In this document: positions 1 to 7,861 of the stretch, piece after piece
Layout of the letters: every line of letters begins with the position of its first letter
How positions within the stretch are numbered: position 1 is the first letter of the stretch
Source of the DNA: Paramoeba atlantica
Lineage: Eukaryota > Discosea
Length of the DNA stretch: 64,000 bases
NCBI GenBank assembly: GCA_977017575.1
Contig: CDRNVI010000065.1
Span: 62,001 to 126,000 of the forward strand
Direction of reading: 5' to 3'
Position numbers and translations under genes: made by a program
The notes under the pieces: model-generated
Database searches by the model: none
What the model saw: only the letters and a program-made list of their open reading frames with translations
What the model was told of the DNA's origin: nothing

Positions 1-296
1 CCCACCATGGGCCCGTTACATGTCGCACGACAAAAATATGAGCCGGAGGAGCCTTGTCCTACGAGCTCCGGGAGGATCCCTTTCTTCTCCATTGAACGTC
101 GAACATCTTTAATGTCGTCATGCAACTTGCGGAACGCCGCAGAGCGGAATTTGTACGGCACTATGCGAAGGCTTTCTTCTCTTATTTGCCCATCCGAACT
201 TACGAATTTCTTGTCTTTGTGTTTTGATGCCGGACTTCTTTTGAATTCTGAATCCGTGGTAATATCTTCGTCTTTCTTGCTACGCAAATCGGGCAT
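1..296 (-). CDS. PI4K2: Phosphatidylinositol 4-kinase type II, N-terminal part (cut by window edge)
   Basis: The minus strand from the ATG at 296 encodes about 98 residues that run off the left edge. The stretch ILPELVGQGSSGSYFCRA, near residues 75-92, matches the G-rich nucleotide-binding loop of type II PI 4-kinases, whose signature is QGSSGSYF. These enzymes make PI4P on Golgi, trans-Golgi and endosomal membranes. The 70 residues before it are charged and low in complexity (KKDEDITTD, SKHKDKKF), as is usual for the variable N-terminus of the family. A pyrimidine tract ending in AG lies at 336-380, about 40 bases before the ATG. The catalytic DRG and DFG-like residues lie outside the window. 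Family assignment rests on the loop alone. Confidence 0.72.
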   Translation of the reverse strand, partial: MPDLRSKKDEDITTDSEFKRSPASKHKDKKFVSSDGQIREESLRIVPYKFRSAAFRKLHDDIKDVRRSMEKKGILPELVGQGSSGSYFCRATCNGPMV

Positions 297-335
297 TGGG
301 AGAAAATGCTGCGAATGTCCGAGGAGCTCTTGATA

Positions 336-380
336 CTTATGACATGAAGTTGTAAAAGAATCAGAAGGTAAAAGAAAGAT
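336..380 (-). promoter_or_regulatory. Pyrimidine tract and AG acceptor before PI4K start
   Basis: Read on the minus strand, a roughly 40-base tract rich in T and C (runs such as TTTCTTTTACC and TTCTTTTAC) leads to a CATAAG acceptor, 40 bases before the ATG at 296. It could be a trans-splice or 5'-UTR splice acceptor. Confidence 0.45.
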
Positions 381-889
381 CACCATAAAAAATTTACAAA
401 CGATTCAGGGACCAAGACACTTAGCGTATAGAAAGTGGATACATTCTTCCCTGCTTAAAGTTAGCATACTCCTCAAAAAAATGGTCATATTTTTGTAATA
501 AAGAGTCGTTTAGAAGTTTCCGACTATAATTTTGTCAATCGGCCTTTCCTATAAGGTCAGGGTAATTGGGCCAGATGCCGCCTATCTTTTTGACACACAG
601 TTCCCTTTACTTACTTTGTACGTGCGATAAATGTGTACGTCGTCCGTGTTTTAGAAAATATCCCCAAGGAATGGGAAAAATGCACAACGCTTTTACAGGA
701 CACTATCCTGCTTTTTCTTGATAATCCGTGAGAATCCGTGAACTACGGAGAACTCCAGACATTTACCGGATAATGGAGCTGGGTTTTCGTAATCTTATGT
801 GCCACATTGATTTTCCCAGTGGAGTTAGTACCTGTGTTGCCATGCACCGTTTTCGGTAGATAATCACCCTGTAACGGAACTAATATTCC
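381..889. other. Intergenic, no gene seen
   Basis: This AT-rich stretch lies between the RRM gene and the PI4K leader. No supported reading frame, tRNA-like fold or repeat was seen by eye. Confidence 0.5.
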
Positions 890-1141
890 CTAAGGAAAGA
901 ACTTTACGCGAAGTACGATACTTCCATCCCAAACATAGCCATCCATATTTTTCACAGCTTCGATGGCGTCTTCTGGATCCTCATACGTCACTAACACGTA
1001 GCCCTTGGCAACTAAATGATTCTCCACACTGTCTGAATAGTAGAATCCAAACGTGCCAAAGAAATCGACTAGGTCGTCAAAAGAAGAAGCCAGAATAGGG
1101 TGTCGTTTTGATCCTCGAATTTTAATGGTCCCTGAAGACAT
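890..1141 (-). CDS. Small single-RRM RNA-binding protein
   Basis: The protein has 83 residues and is essentially one RNA recognition motif. A beta-1/RNP2-like GTIKIRGS opens it, and the RNP1-like KGYVLVTYEDPEDAIEAVKN is at about residues 46-65, followed by a final beta strand SIVLRVKFF. RNP1 normally reads K/R-G-aromatic-aromatic-hydrophobic-aromatic; here KGYVLVTY keeps two of the aromatics. It probably binds RNA as part of a larger particle, but nothing identifies the particle. The ATG at 1141 is supported by a strong acceptor 17 bases upstream. An 80-100 residue single-RRM protein can be a splicing or nuclear cap factor, but I cannot choose between these. Confidence 0.7.
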   Translation of the reverse strand: MSSGTIKIRGSKRHPILASSFDDLVDFFGTFGFYYSDSVENHLVAKGYVLVTYEDPEDAIEAVKNMDGYVWDGSIVLRVKFFP

Positions 1142-1157
1142 GAGTTTTGACTAGAGC

Positions 1158-1180
1158 CTGTAAAGAAATATTTTTTTTAA
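1158..1180 (-). promoter_or_regulatory. Acceptor-like TTTCTTTACAG before RRM gene
   Basis: On the minus strand ATATTTCTTTACAG ends 17 bases before the ATG of the RRM gene. It is a near-perfect eukaryotic 3' splice site with no matching upstream exon in the window, so it fits trans-splicing or a 5'-UTR intron. Confidence 0.55.
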
Positions 1181-1348
1181 TCAATAACAAGAGCTTGTCG
1201 AGAAGTATTCACATACTTTATGTGTATGATGGCATAACTTAAATTAAAGTTCAGAGTCTAAACTACGGACGCACAACTTTTGCATGAAAAAGAATGTTTC
1301 AACAAGAGAAATACAACAATATGACAGCACCCAGAAAGTCCAGAGAAA

Positions 1349-3259
1349 TTAACTGTCTTGCCTATAGAAATTTGACACATCTTCCAAAGGCTTGCTTTGC
1401 AATAAGATGTCCCGATTTCGCTGTTTGACAAGCACATTCTCCGATTTGTGAAAGTCAACATTACGTCGCAAGCCGGATACCTTTAACTGCTTCTTGGAAG
1501 ACTTTCCTGTATGAGTTTTTTCCTCGATCGAAAGATTTTCGTCCGGTGTTTCAAACATGGATTCATGTAGTGCTGCACGACGTTGAGCTACGGCGTTCTT
1601 TGAGTCGGCGTCCAGAGCAAACAAATCCTTATCCTTTCGCTTTTTCATAGAGAACCTAGCGTCCTGACCCGATTTTGTATTAATACTGGAAAGCGCAGAT
1701 TCTTCGATGGTGTGGTTCTTCTCTCGGCGATGTTTCCGAGGCAGGGGATATGTAATCGGATCCTTCTTAAGTTGTTGACGTTGAGATTTCGTCAACTTAG
1801 ATACTTCTGACTTCAGTGAGGATGAATCTTTGTTCAGCACATTCGCCGTTGTCAAATGCTCAGAGATTTTCTCGCTGGGGCGAATGACGGCCTTCAAATC
1901 CCGAAGAAACTTTTCTTCTACAAAGTAGCCATGAGCAACGGCTCGAATCTGAGGTCGTGTGCCTTCTTGTGTTTGCTGCTCCACAGCTGCGCGCACAGCC
2001 TGCTCATCGAGTCCTAAAGACAGCCATTCTGAGCGGTTCAGAAAAGTGTAATCTTCATAGATAGTGACTTTGTCGTCAGAATCCAATTCCTCTGTGAGTG
2101 TGTCTAAGAACGAACACCACTTTGGAGCTCTACCCAAAGAGGGTACGAAACGGACATCGCCATGAGGTGCTTCGGTGGCACATAGAAGCAACCCACTACG
2201 TTCCTCCGCATTTGCAAACGGGGCTACCATATTATGCCCTGACCGAACGGAGAGAACGCTGCGTATCGTGTGCGGACACTCAAGGGATGTGAAATTTCCC
2301 CCATCATTCCGGTTCCAAATGCGAAGCGCGTAAGCATCGGCGCTAATAACGAAAGGCAGGTGACGTTGCGTTTCGTCTGGAGCAGAAAAAAACTCGACAT
2401 GGCTAATAGGGAGTGAAGAGTAATGATTCTTCGTAAGCAAAACGTGCGAGCTTCGCAAGTCGAACAGATGTACGTTTCCAGAACTGGTGCCTACGGCGAA
2501 GTGATACGGATTCTTTAGATCGCTGGCAAGCGCTGTAACCTCGATGCCATCTTCTGGTATCTGAACGCTACCAACAGAGGACATCAGAGACATACAGCTC
2601 GAAGAATTGGACGATCCTGTCGAAAGATCCGTCTTTTTGCTGCATTGAGATGAATAGCAGTATACTCTGTTATTTGCCCCTCCCGCTAAGTCTAGATTAT
2701 AATCTGGCACTGTTACAAGTGCATTGACTCCGTTCATTTCACCAGTTGCGTACGGAGCCATAAAGGAACCTGTAGTGAGGTTCAGCCTAGACACTTCTGA
2801 AGATGCACCTGCAAGCAAAAGTTCGCCATTTTGGTGATTAAAACCCAGCTGTCTTCCCTGCATTGGAAAGCGTACAGACGTCTCTATCCCACCTTGCGTA
2901 TGGAACTCCAGCCACCGTCCTTCAAGCATTAGAACGAACCTGGTGTAGTCATCACTAAGGGAAAGTCCGTCCAGAATGTGTTCCTTTGTGTGACGCGTGA
3001 ATTTAACACTTAGTTCATTCACGTCGAAACATTTTATTTGAGGAGGATACCCACCCGAAAGAAAGATGTATGTGCCGTTTCGCGTTTGCCATAATTTTTG
3101 ACATGTCGTTGGCATTTCAAAATCTTGCAGCAATTCAACGTGTCTGTAGTCATGATTCTTCTTCTGGGCATAAGGCTGTTGGTCCCGAAGCCAATGTGGA
3201 AAGGACTGACCACTTGAAAGATTGTAGGATGCTACATTGCTATGAATGCTGCGCTGCAT
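1349..3259 (-). CDS. NOL10: Nucleolar WD-repeat protein NOL10/Enp2
   Basis: This is a protein of about 636 residues related to NOL10 (yeast Enp2), a nucleolar WD40 protein of the small-subunit processome needed for 18S rRNA processing. The family opening is present (VASYNLSSGQSFPHWL, residues 9-24). Next come WD-like blades, including YIFLSGGYPPQIKCFDVN and PYHFAVGTSSGNVHLFDLRS, and then the conserved block VRFVPSLGRAPKWCSFLDTL near residue 370. The C-terminal third is lysine-rich and charged, typical of the family. The open frame extends to a TTG at 3268, but the first ATG at 3259 starts the family N-terminus, so I use that. Confidence 0.9.
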   Translation of the reverse strand: MQRSIHSNVASYNLSSGQSFPHWLRDQQPYAQKKNHDYRHVELLQDFEMPTTCQKLWQTRNGTYIFLSGGYPPQIKCFDVNELSVKFTRHTKEHILDGLSLSDDYTRFVLMLEGRWLEFHTQGGIETSVRFPMQGRQLGFNHQNGELLLAGASSEVSRLNLTTGSFMAPYATGEMNGVNALVTVPDYNLDLAGGANNRVYCYSSQCSKKTDLSTGSSNSSSCMSLMSSVGSVQIPEDGIEVTALASDLKNPYHFAVGTSSGNVHLFDLRSSHVLLTKNHYSSLPISHVEFFSAPDETQRHLPFVISADAYALRIWNRNDGGNFTSLECPHTIRSVLSVRSGHNMVAPFANAEERSGLLLCATEAPHGDVRFVPSLGRAPKWCSFLDTLTEELDSDDKVTIYEDYTFLNRSEWLSLGLDEQAVRAAVEQQTQEGTRPQIRAVAHGYFVEEKFLRDLKAVIRPSEKISEHLTTANVLNKDSSSLKSEVSKLTKSQRQQLKKDPITYPLPRKHRREKNHTIEESALSSINTKSGQDARFSMKKRKDKDLFALDADSKNAVAQRRAALHESMFETPDENLSIEEKTHTGKSSKKQLKVSGLRRNVDFHKSENVLVKQRNRDILLQSKPLEDVSNFYRQDS

Positions 3260-3894
3260 GAATGACAATGTAAAACTATGACCTTAAACTAGATGTATTG
3301 TACATAAGACTTGTAACTCACAGTATTCTGAAAATGGCGCATTGTACCTAATTTATTCCCCAATATATTTTCTTTTCCGAATCCCAGTAACGTTGTCTCA
3401 AAGGTATCTCAAACGACCGTGAAAATAGAGTTGGACGAATCTAAAGTTTTGAAAGCATCCAACAAGAGGAAGTTGAACGATAAAACTTTGAGTACACATA
3501 CAGGGGGGTAAATCAGATGCTGGGGGGGTCTAAAAATTGCAAAACCTTTCCAATTTTGGAAAATGATAGCGTATTCGAGAGCTCTCGAAGAGTTCTATGT
3601 TTTAGAAAAGGCAGTTTCCCAGGGTATAGGGGTGTGTTCAACTGACAAGAAGCCCAAAAACGTCAAACTGCAAAAATTGTGAGAAAGGTTTTAGACGACT
3701 AATAATTACAACTTTCTCCTTTTTCTACTACTATGTCGAAACGCCGCGGCATGCTGTTTAAAGTGTTAATGAGCATGTCATGACCATCTGTTTTAATGTA
3801 ATCAACCACCCCCTCAATTCTCTTTAATTCTAAAACACGTAACTGTTTTAAAAAAATTTTTTTTTTTTAAAGATCCATGTTTAGGTACAAGAAT
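3260..3894. other. Intergenic with a transposon-end relic
   Basis: The stretch between the hypothetical gene at 3895 and NOL10 contains the Tc1-end relic at 3501-3607. A T-rich run lies near 3850-3868. No other feature was seen. Confidence 0.5.
3501..3607. repeat. Solo Tc1/mariner-type inverted-repeat end
   Basis: Starting after a TA at 3499-3500, about 105 bases match the terminal repeat of the Tc1-like element at 14899-16524. The shared landmarks, in order, are CAGGG, CTGGGGGGGTCTAAAA, CAATTTT, ATAGCG and GAGAGCTCTCG. No partner end lies within the intergenic stretch, so this is a truncated copy. Confidence 0.75.
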
Positions 3895-4380
3895 TTATGG
3901 ACGAACTGGTTTTCCTCGTTCTGCAGCAAATCCGGGACCATTTGGCCCCGCTGTTAAAAGTTGTGGTAACATACCTTTATTGTAGGCAAGTGCACCTTTT
4001 TTAAATTGCACTCTTCTCTCTTCCGCCTTCTTCCTCCATTTTTCTTTTTCTTCTAAAGCAAGTTTTGATTGCAGATTGGATTCGTCGACGTTAGCAGGTG
4101 ATATAATTTTTAATTGTATTATTTTAGGTGACAGGGTTTTGCGGCTCTCATCCCTACTTTGAAGAGATGCGATAAACAAATTCCAATCATTCTTAATCTT
4201 ACGACCCATTTCACGTTTGGAGGAAGTCGTTTCGGCGACATCTACGTCTTGTAATTTTTGAATGTTTGTGAGAAGATTGCCTAGCACTCCCAATGAATCA
4301 GATTCCTGTTGTGATGGGCGTTGCACACGAGGAAGAATGGATCGCGAAGGAACTGAATTCTTGGCAAATGAATTCGACAT
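3895..4380 (-). CDS. Hypothetical protein, 161 aa, charged C-terminal helix
   Basis: I do not recognise this protein. It starts at an ATG. The N-terminus is serine-rich (SNSFAKNSVPSRSILPRVQRP). The middle, near residues 55-70, reads SKREMGRKIKNDWNLFIASLQ. The C-terminal half is a likely long charged helix (ALEEKEKWRKKAEERRVQFKK) followed by a glycine- and proline-rich tail. There is no membrane segment or known catalytic motif. Spacing to the next gene is about 140 bases and it reads in the array direction. The regular codon use and good spacing suggest a real gene. Confidence 0.55.
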   Translation of the reverse strand: MSNSFAKNSVPSRSILPRVQRPSQQESDSLGVLGNLLTNIQKLQDVDVAETTSSKREMGRKIKNDWNLFIASLQSRDESRKTLSPKIIQLKIISPANVDESNLQSKLALEEKEKWRKKAEERRVQFKKGALAYNKGMLPQLLTAGPNGPGFAAERGKPVRP

Positions 4381-4521
4381 GTAAATTTACCACAACTAAG
4401 ATACTATAACCAAGGCATCTGTATCTGATTATTGAGCCATTCCTCAAGTATGTCACTTCATCTTGTAAGGAAAAACACTTTGCACTTAAAACATGCCAAT
4501 ACTGAAGTTAAATTTTAAAAA

Positions 4522-5118
4522 TTAAGGAACTTTAGATAAAAATGCAGCGAGAGCAGATAAAACGCTCATCTTCCAAATAGCACTCCACTGAAAACGCTTT
4601 AATATTTGTCGAGAAGAAGACAAGCTCTCTTTAGTTTGCTGAAGGTTGCACCCATATCTTTGACTGGATTTTTTGTCCGGTTTAAATACAGATGACTCAC
4701 GGAAATCTTCCTTTGTGTAGCGTGAATGCTCAAGAATAGAACTTTGCGCTGAATTTCTTCTAATCATTTTTTGAATGGTGTCTTTCTGCTTACCGACTGT
4801 GAGGAGCTGATGAATTTGAGCTGTTTGTAGTACTGATTTTTGTGCCCGCGTCGTACACAATTCCTTATTTTTTGCTCGGGAATAATTCTGTAGCTGCTCA
4901 AGTATGACTTCATATTTCTGTGAGACTCGTTTGCTCCAAACTATGTATGACACGAAAACTGTGATCACAGAGAACAAAGTCCCTGAAAGCAACGCCATTC
5001 GGGCGCCCTGCGTTTGTGCACTAAATTCTTGTGAAATAAGTTGAGACCCATCTTTTTTCCCTTTGGTATAATATTCCTTCTCGACTATATGAGTTGAAGC
5101 ACAGGAAGAGACATTCAT
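4522..5118 (-). CDS. Hypothetical single-pass membrane protein, 198 aa
   Basis: I do not recognise this protein. Residues 41-62 (MALLSGTLFSVITVFVSYIVW) form a clear membrane segment. It is followed by a basic, helical stretch (RVSQKYEVILEQLQNYSRAKNK) that could be a coiled coil. A second hydrophobic stretch (MSVLSALAAFLSKV) lies at the very C-terminus and could be a tail anchor. The ATG at 5118 is preceded by a long pyrimidine tract with AG at about 30-45 bases. It may sit in an organelle or ER membrane, but nothing in the sequence decides this. Confidence 0.55.
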   Translation of the reverse strand: MNVSSCASTHIVEKEYYTKGKKDGSQLISQEFSAQTQGARMALLSGTLFSVITVFVSYIVWSKRVSQKYEVILEQLQNYSRAKNKELCTTRAQKSVLQTAQIHQLLTVGKQKDTIQKMIRRNSAQSSILEHSRYTKEDFRESSVFKPDKKSSQRYGCNLQQTKESLSSSRQILKRFQWSAIWKMSVLSALAAFLSKVP

Positions 5119-5354
5119 CGCTCTTCTTTCAGTAGATTTCTCTACTGATACCGGGACTCAGGAAAAATAAATTGTTAAAAAAGAAAACAAATTGCTAAAA
5201 TTGCTAAAACCTTCCGGAGAAAACAATTCGTTTTATCACAACTGTCATCATTCACTAAAGTGCAAAATAAAATTAGGATTGCGTATGTTCATAATGTATT
5301 CATCGTATATCATTAATTTACTAGCTTCGAAATTAAATGCGAAGCAGAAAAGCA

Positions 5355-5816
5355 TTACTTTAGCTGCTTTACTGATGTATCAGGCAGCAAAGAATTATTT
5401 TTTGATTTTCTAATCTTTCTCTGCCTTCTTCGAATTAGCTTTCCAAGCAACTTCTGTTTACGAACACGCCTCAAAATGGCTCTGGCAAGCATAGAACGTT
5501 GTCTGAGAAGGATCACGTAATGATCCTTCATGACTTCAAGCGCGTTCACTGCTGCAGACCTCTCTCCTATTGACTTTTGAGAAATATTATTTCTGCTCTC
5601 ATTTGCTTTTCGCAATTGAGCCTCTAAGATCCTTTCCCGATCCTGTAATCGAGTGACGCTACGCGTTGCTATTTGTTTTGATGTTTGTATATTTTCGGAA
5701 GAAGTAACAACTAATTTGTGAAAGATGCGTGATTGTCTAAAATATCGCGTATTCGTGTAATAGATAGGACCAAGAGCCAAATGCGCTTGAACGCTATTTG
5801 CATACCGGAATATCAT
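5355..5816 (-). CDS. Hypothetical basic protein, 153 aa, possibly organellar
   Basis: I do not recognise this protein. The N-terminal 40 residues have few acidic residues and several Arg, Ser and Thr (YYTNTRYFRQSRIFHKLVVTSS), consistent with a mitochondrial presequence. Residues 55-100 are helical and charged. The C-terminus is extremely basic (RAILRRVRKQKLLGKLIRRR), suggesting binding to RNA or rRNA, as in mitochondrial ribosomal proteins. A pyrimidine tract with TTCTAG lies 10 bases before the ATG (5826-5850). Confidence 0.5.
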   Translation of the reverse strand: MIFRYANSVQAHLALGPIYYTNTRYFRQSRIFHKLVVTSSENIQTSKQIATRSVTRLQDRERILEAQLRKANESRNNISQKSIGERSAAVNALEVMKDHYVILLRQRSMLARAILRRVRKQKLLGKLIRRRQRKIRKSKNNSLLPDTSVKQLK

Positions 5817-5825
5817 GGCACTATT

Positions 5826-5850
5826 CTAGAAGGTATCCAAAAGATGAGTG
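5826..5850 (-). promoter_or_regulatory. Acceptor-like tract before 153-aa gene
   Basis: On the minus strand CATCTTTTGGATACCTTCTAG ends about 10 bases before the ATG at 5816, a compact pyrimidine-AG acceptor. Confidence 0.45.
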
Positions 5851-6002
5851 ACTAACCGTTAAATACTAGATAAGAAAGATACCAAAGCTCAGAGTATAGA
5901 AGAACCTCGAGAGGTATGCGCGCGTACGTATTATATTTTATTCATTAAAGGAACAGAATTAAAGCATTTTACGATTTCCGCTCATACAACACATTACAAT
6001 TT

Positions 6003-7649
6003 TCAGTGATAAGCATTGTTGGGTGGGTAAGGTGGGTGAGGATACTGTACGGGATAATGTACATGAGGAGTGTAGTGGTGCGCAAAATTGGAAGGTGCTC
6101 TACCTCTAAAGCCCCACGTGTCTGAGGATGCATTTGCACTCCTTGAATCCCACGTTTCCTGAGGTGGAGTATTGCTCTGAATATTTTGCACATGAGGATC
6201 ATGAGCGTAGTTATGGATATATTGTGGCTGCTTGAACTGGCGTGGATTCCAATGTGGCTCGTAGTGAGGAACAGTGCTATGGTTCTGATAAGGATTGGGC
6301 GCGTGTTGCAAAAAAATTGTTGATGGGTATTGTGGGATTGCTTCGCTTGATAAACAATACCCATCGCCTCCTTGAAGCCTTGCCCCATCCGTTTTAGCTA
6401 TCTTAGGACGCGAATCATGAGTGGAAGAGTATATTTTAAAAGGTTGCTCCTTACAGTTACTTCTCCGCGTTTTGGAAAAGTTCTGTTGTCCTTGAGATTT
6501 CTCCTTACGTTCGTGTTCGGATGACTTCACTTCGTCATCTGTAAGAGCACTTTCTGGATCAGTCGTTGCAGACACATCGGAGTCTTCGGACTTCCCAACA
6601 GACTGTTCCTCACGCTCCTCTGGTGTGGCACACAACAGAGATTTGGCGCGTCGGCGTTTGGCGAGTCTTTTCCATTCTTTCTCTTTCTCATCATCCGAAA
6701 ATGCGGGTTGGACGTGATCAGGAAGCTCTTGGTCATTCTCATGCGACGCATCAGTTGCTTCAATTTTTCTTGCCACAGCAAGATCTTCTTCAGAACAAAT
6801 CATTTTTTGTTGTGCCGACCATGCAAAAGCCTCATCTCCAACATGTATTGTGCATCTGTAGATGTCGGATTCACACACTGCGTCAGCGGAATTTTCGTCT
6901 CGGGTGTTCAGGGTGAGTGTATCTCGTGGCTTTGGGAAGGAAATTAATTTTATTGCGTAATAACACTTCTCAACGGGACCGAATAATGTCGTAATGTATC
7001 CGAGTATATGGCCCTCAAAGTTGCAGACGAGACTCCCAATGTCAAATATGTCCCCGTTTCCATCACTTTCTACTGTCACGACCCCAGCGAGTAGATTTTT
7101 CACCACTCCTACGCGACGAGGTGTAAGGCTTATTACCGGAACTTTACCTTGGTCCATGTCTATCGGAAGCGGTTCAAAAGAAATCGCTTGATCAACGTCT
7201 TCCAATGCGGGAATCGCGCGGCTAACTGTTTTCGTAACGTGCACTGGTATGCTACAGAATGACAGATCAGTTGCCGCGGTACAACACGACGCAAGACCAA
7301 CGGAATTATCTGAACTAGCATTGGAATCGATATCATCTGGAGATTCGTCAAAGGAATCTGCTGAACTGTCATCCCCTCTTGGGAGGACGTTTGGTTCGAG
7401 TGTATCAGGAGAAGCGGGTGGTGATCTACTCTTTTCCTCTACATGTTTTGTATTCCAAGATCTGATCCGCGGTTTTCCGACTAAAACGTTTCCGCAGCTC
7501 GAGAGGGAAGAGAATGAATCCGCAGAGTCCGAGAAGACGTCTTGTGGATCTCTATGAGAACCCTCATCCAATTTGCGAAAATTCATCTGATAGCTCGCTT
7601 CTGCACCTGGAGGATGTGCATCAATGTCTTCTACAGAAGAAGAAACCAT
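6003..7649 (-). CDS. NAF1: H/ACA RNP assembly factor NAF1
   Basis: NAF1 is a nuclear chaperone that holds the place of GAR1 during assembly of H/ACA snoRNPs and telomerase RNA particles. From the chosen ATG the protein has 548 residues. The Gar1/Naf1 core is at about residues 170-290. It contains VVKNLLAGVVTVES, DIFDIGSLVCNFEGHILGYI and TLFGPVEKCYYAIKL, matching the family pattern in which a beta barrel ends in hGxhxDhFGPVxxPxYxhhh. The N-terminal third is Ser/Asp-rich, and the C-terminus is rich in Pro, His and Tyr (HYTPHVHYPVQYPHPPYPP), as in other NAF1 proteins. The frame opens further upstream, to 7736, but the ATG at 7649 begins a typical acidic NAF1 N-terminus (MVSSSVEDIDA) and is preceded by acceptor-like tracts. 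Confidence 0.85.
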   Translation of the reverse strand: MVSSSVEDIDAHPPGAEASYQMNFRKLDEGSHRDPQDVFSDSADSFSSLSSCGNVLVGKPRIRSWNTKHVEEKSRSPPASPDTLEPNVLPRGDDSSADSFDESPDDIDSNASSDNSVGLASCCTAATDLSFCSIPVHVTKTVSRAIPALEDVDQAISFEPLPIDMDQGKVPVISLTPRRVGVVKNLLAGVVTVESDGNGDIFDIGSLVCNFEGHILGYITTLFGPVEKCYYAIKLISFPKPRDTLTLNTRDENSADAVCESDIYRCTIHVGDEAFAWSAQQKMICSEEDLAVARKIEATDASHENDQELPDHVQPAFSDDEKEKEWKRLAKRRRAKSLLCATPEEREEQSVGKSEDSDVSATTDPESALTDDEVKSSEHERKEKSQGQQNFSKTRRSNCKEQPFKIYSSTHDSRPKIAKTDGARLQGGDGYCLSSEAIPQYPSTIFLQHAPNPYQNHSTVPHYEPHWNPRQFKQPQYIHNYAHDPHVQNIQSNTPPQETWDSRSANASSDTWGFRGRAPSNFAHHYTPHVHYPVQYPHPPYPPNNAYH

Positions 7650-7861
7650 AGCAAAAAGATCGAAGATTTTTTTATTTACTCCGGTACTACAAGATGCAGA
7701 ATTTAAGTAAAGATCATACTTGCAAAGTACTTGCAAGAAGAATAAACAACAGTGATTACCGAAATTATTTATAAAGTTTACTCATTATCATAATTTATTT
7801 TTATAATTTATAAAAAATAAGAGCAATTCAAGAAAACACCAGTTAAACCTACTTCGAAGTA

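Noticed and set aside
7-333. 108-codon plus-strand frame at the left edge
   Set aside because: The minus strand in the same place encodes the PI4K type II N-terminus with the GSSGSYF loop, so this is a shadow frame.
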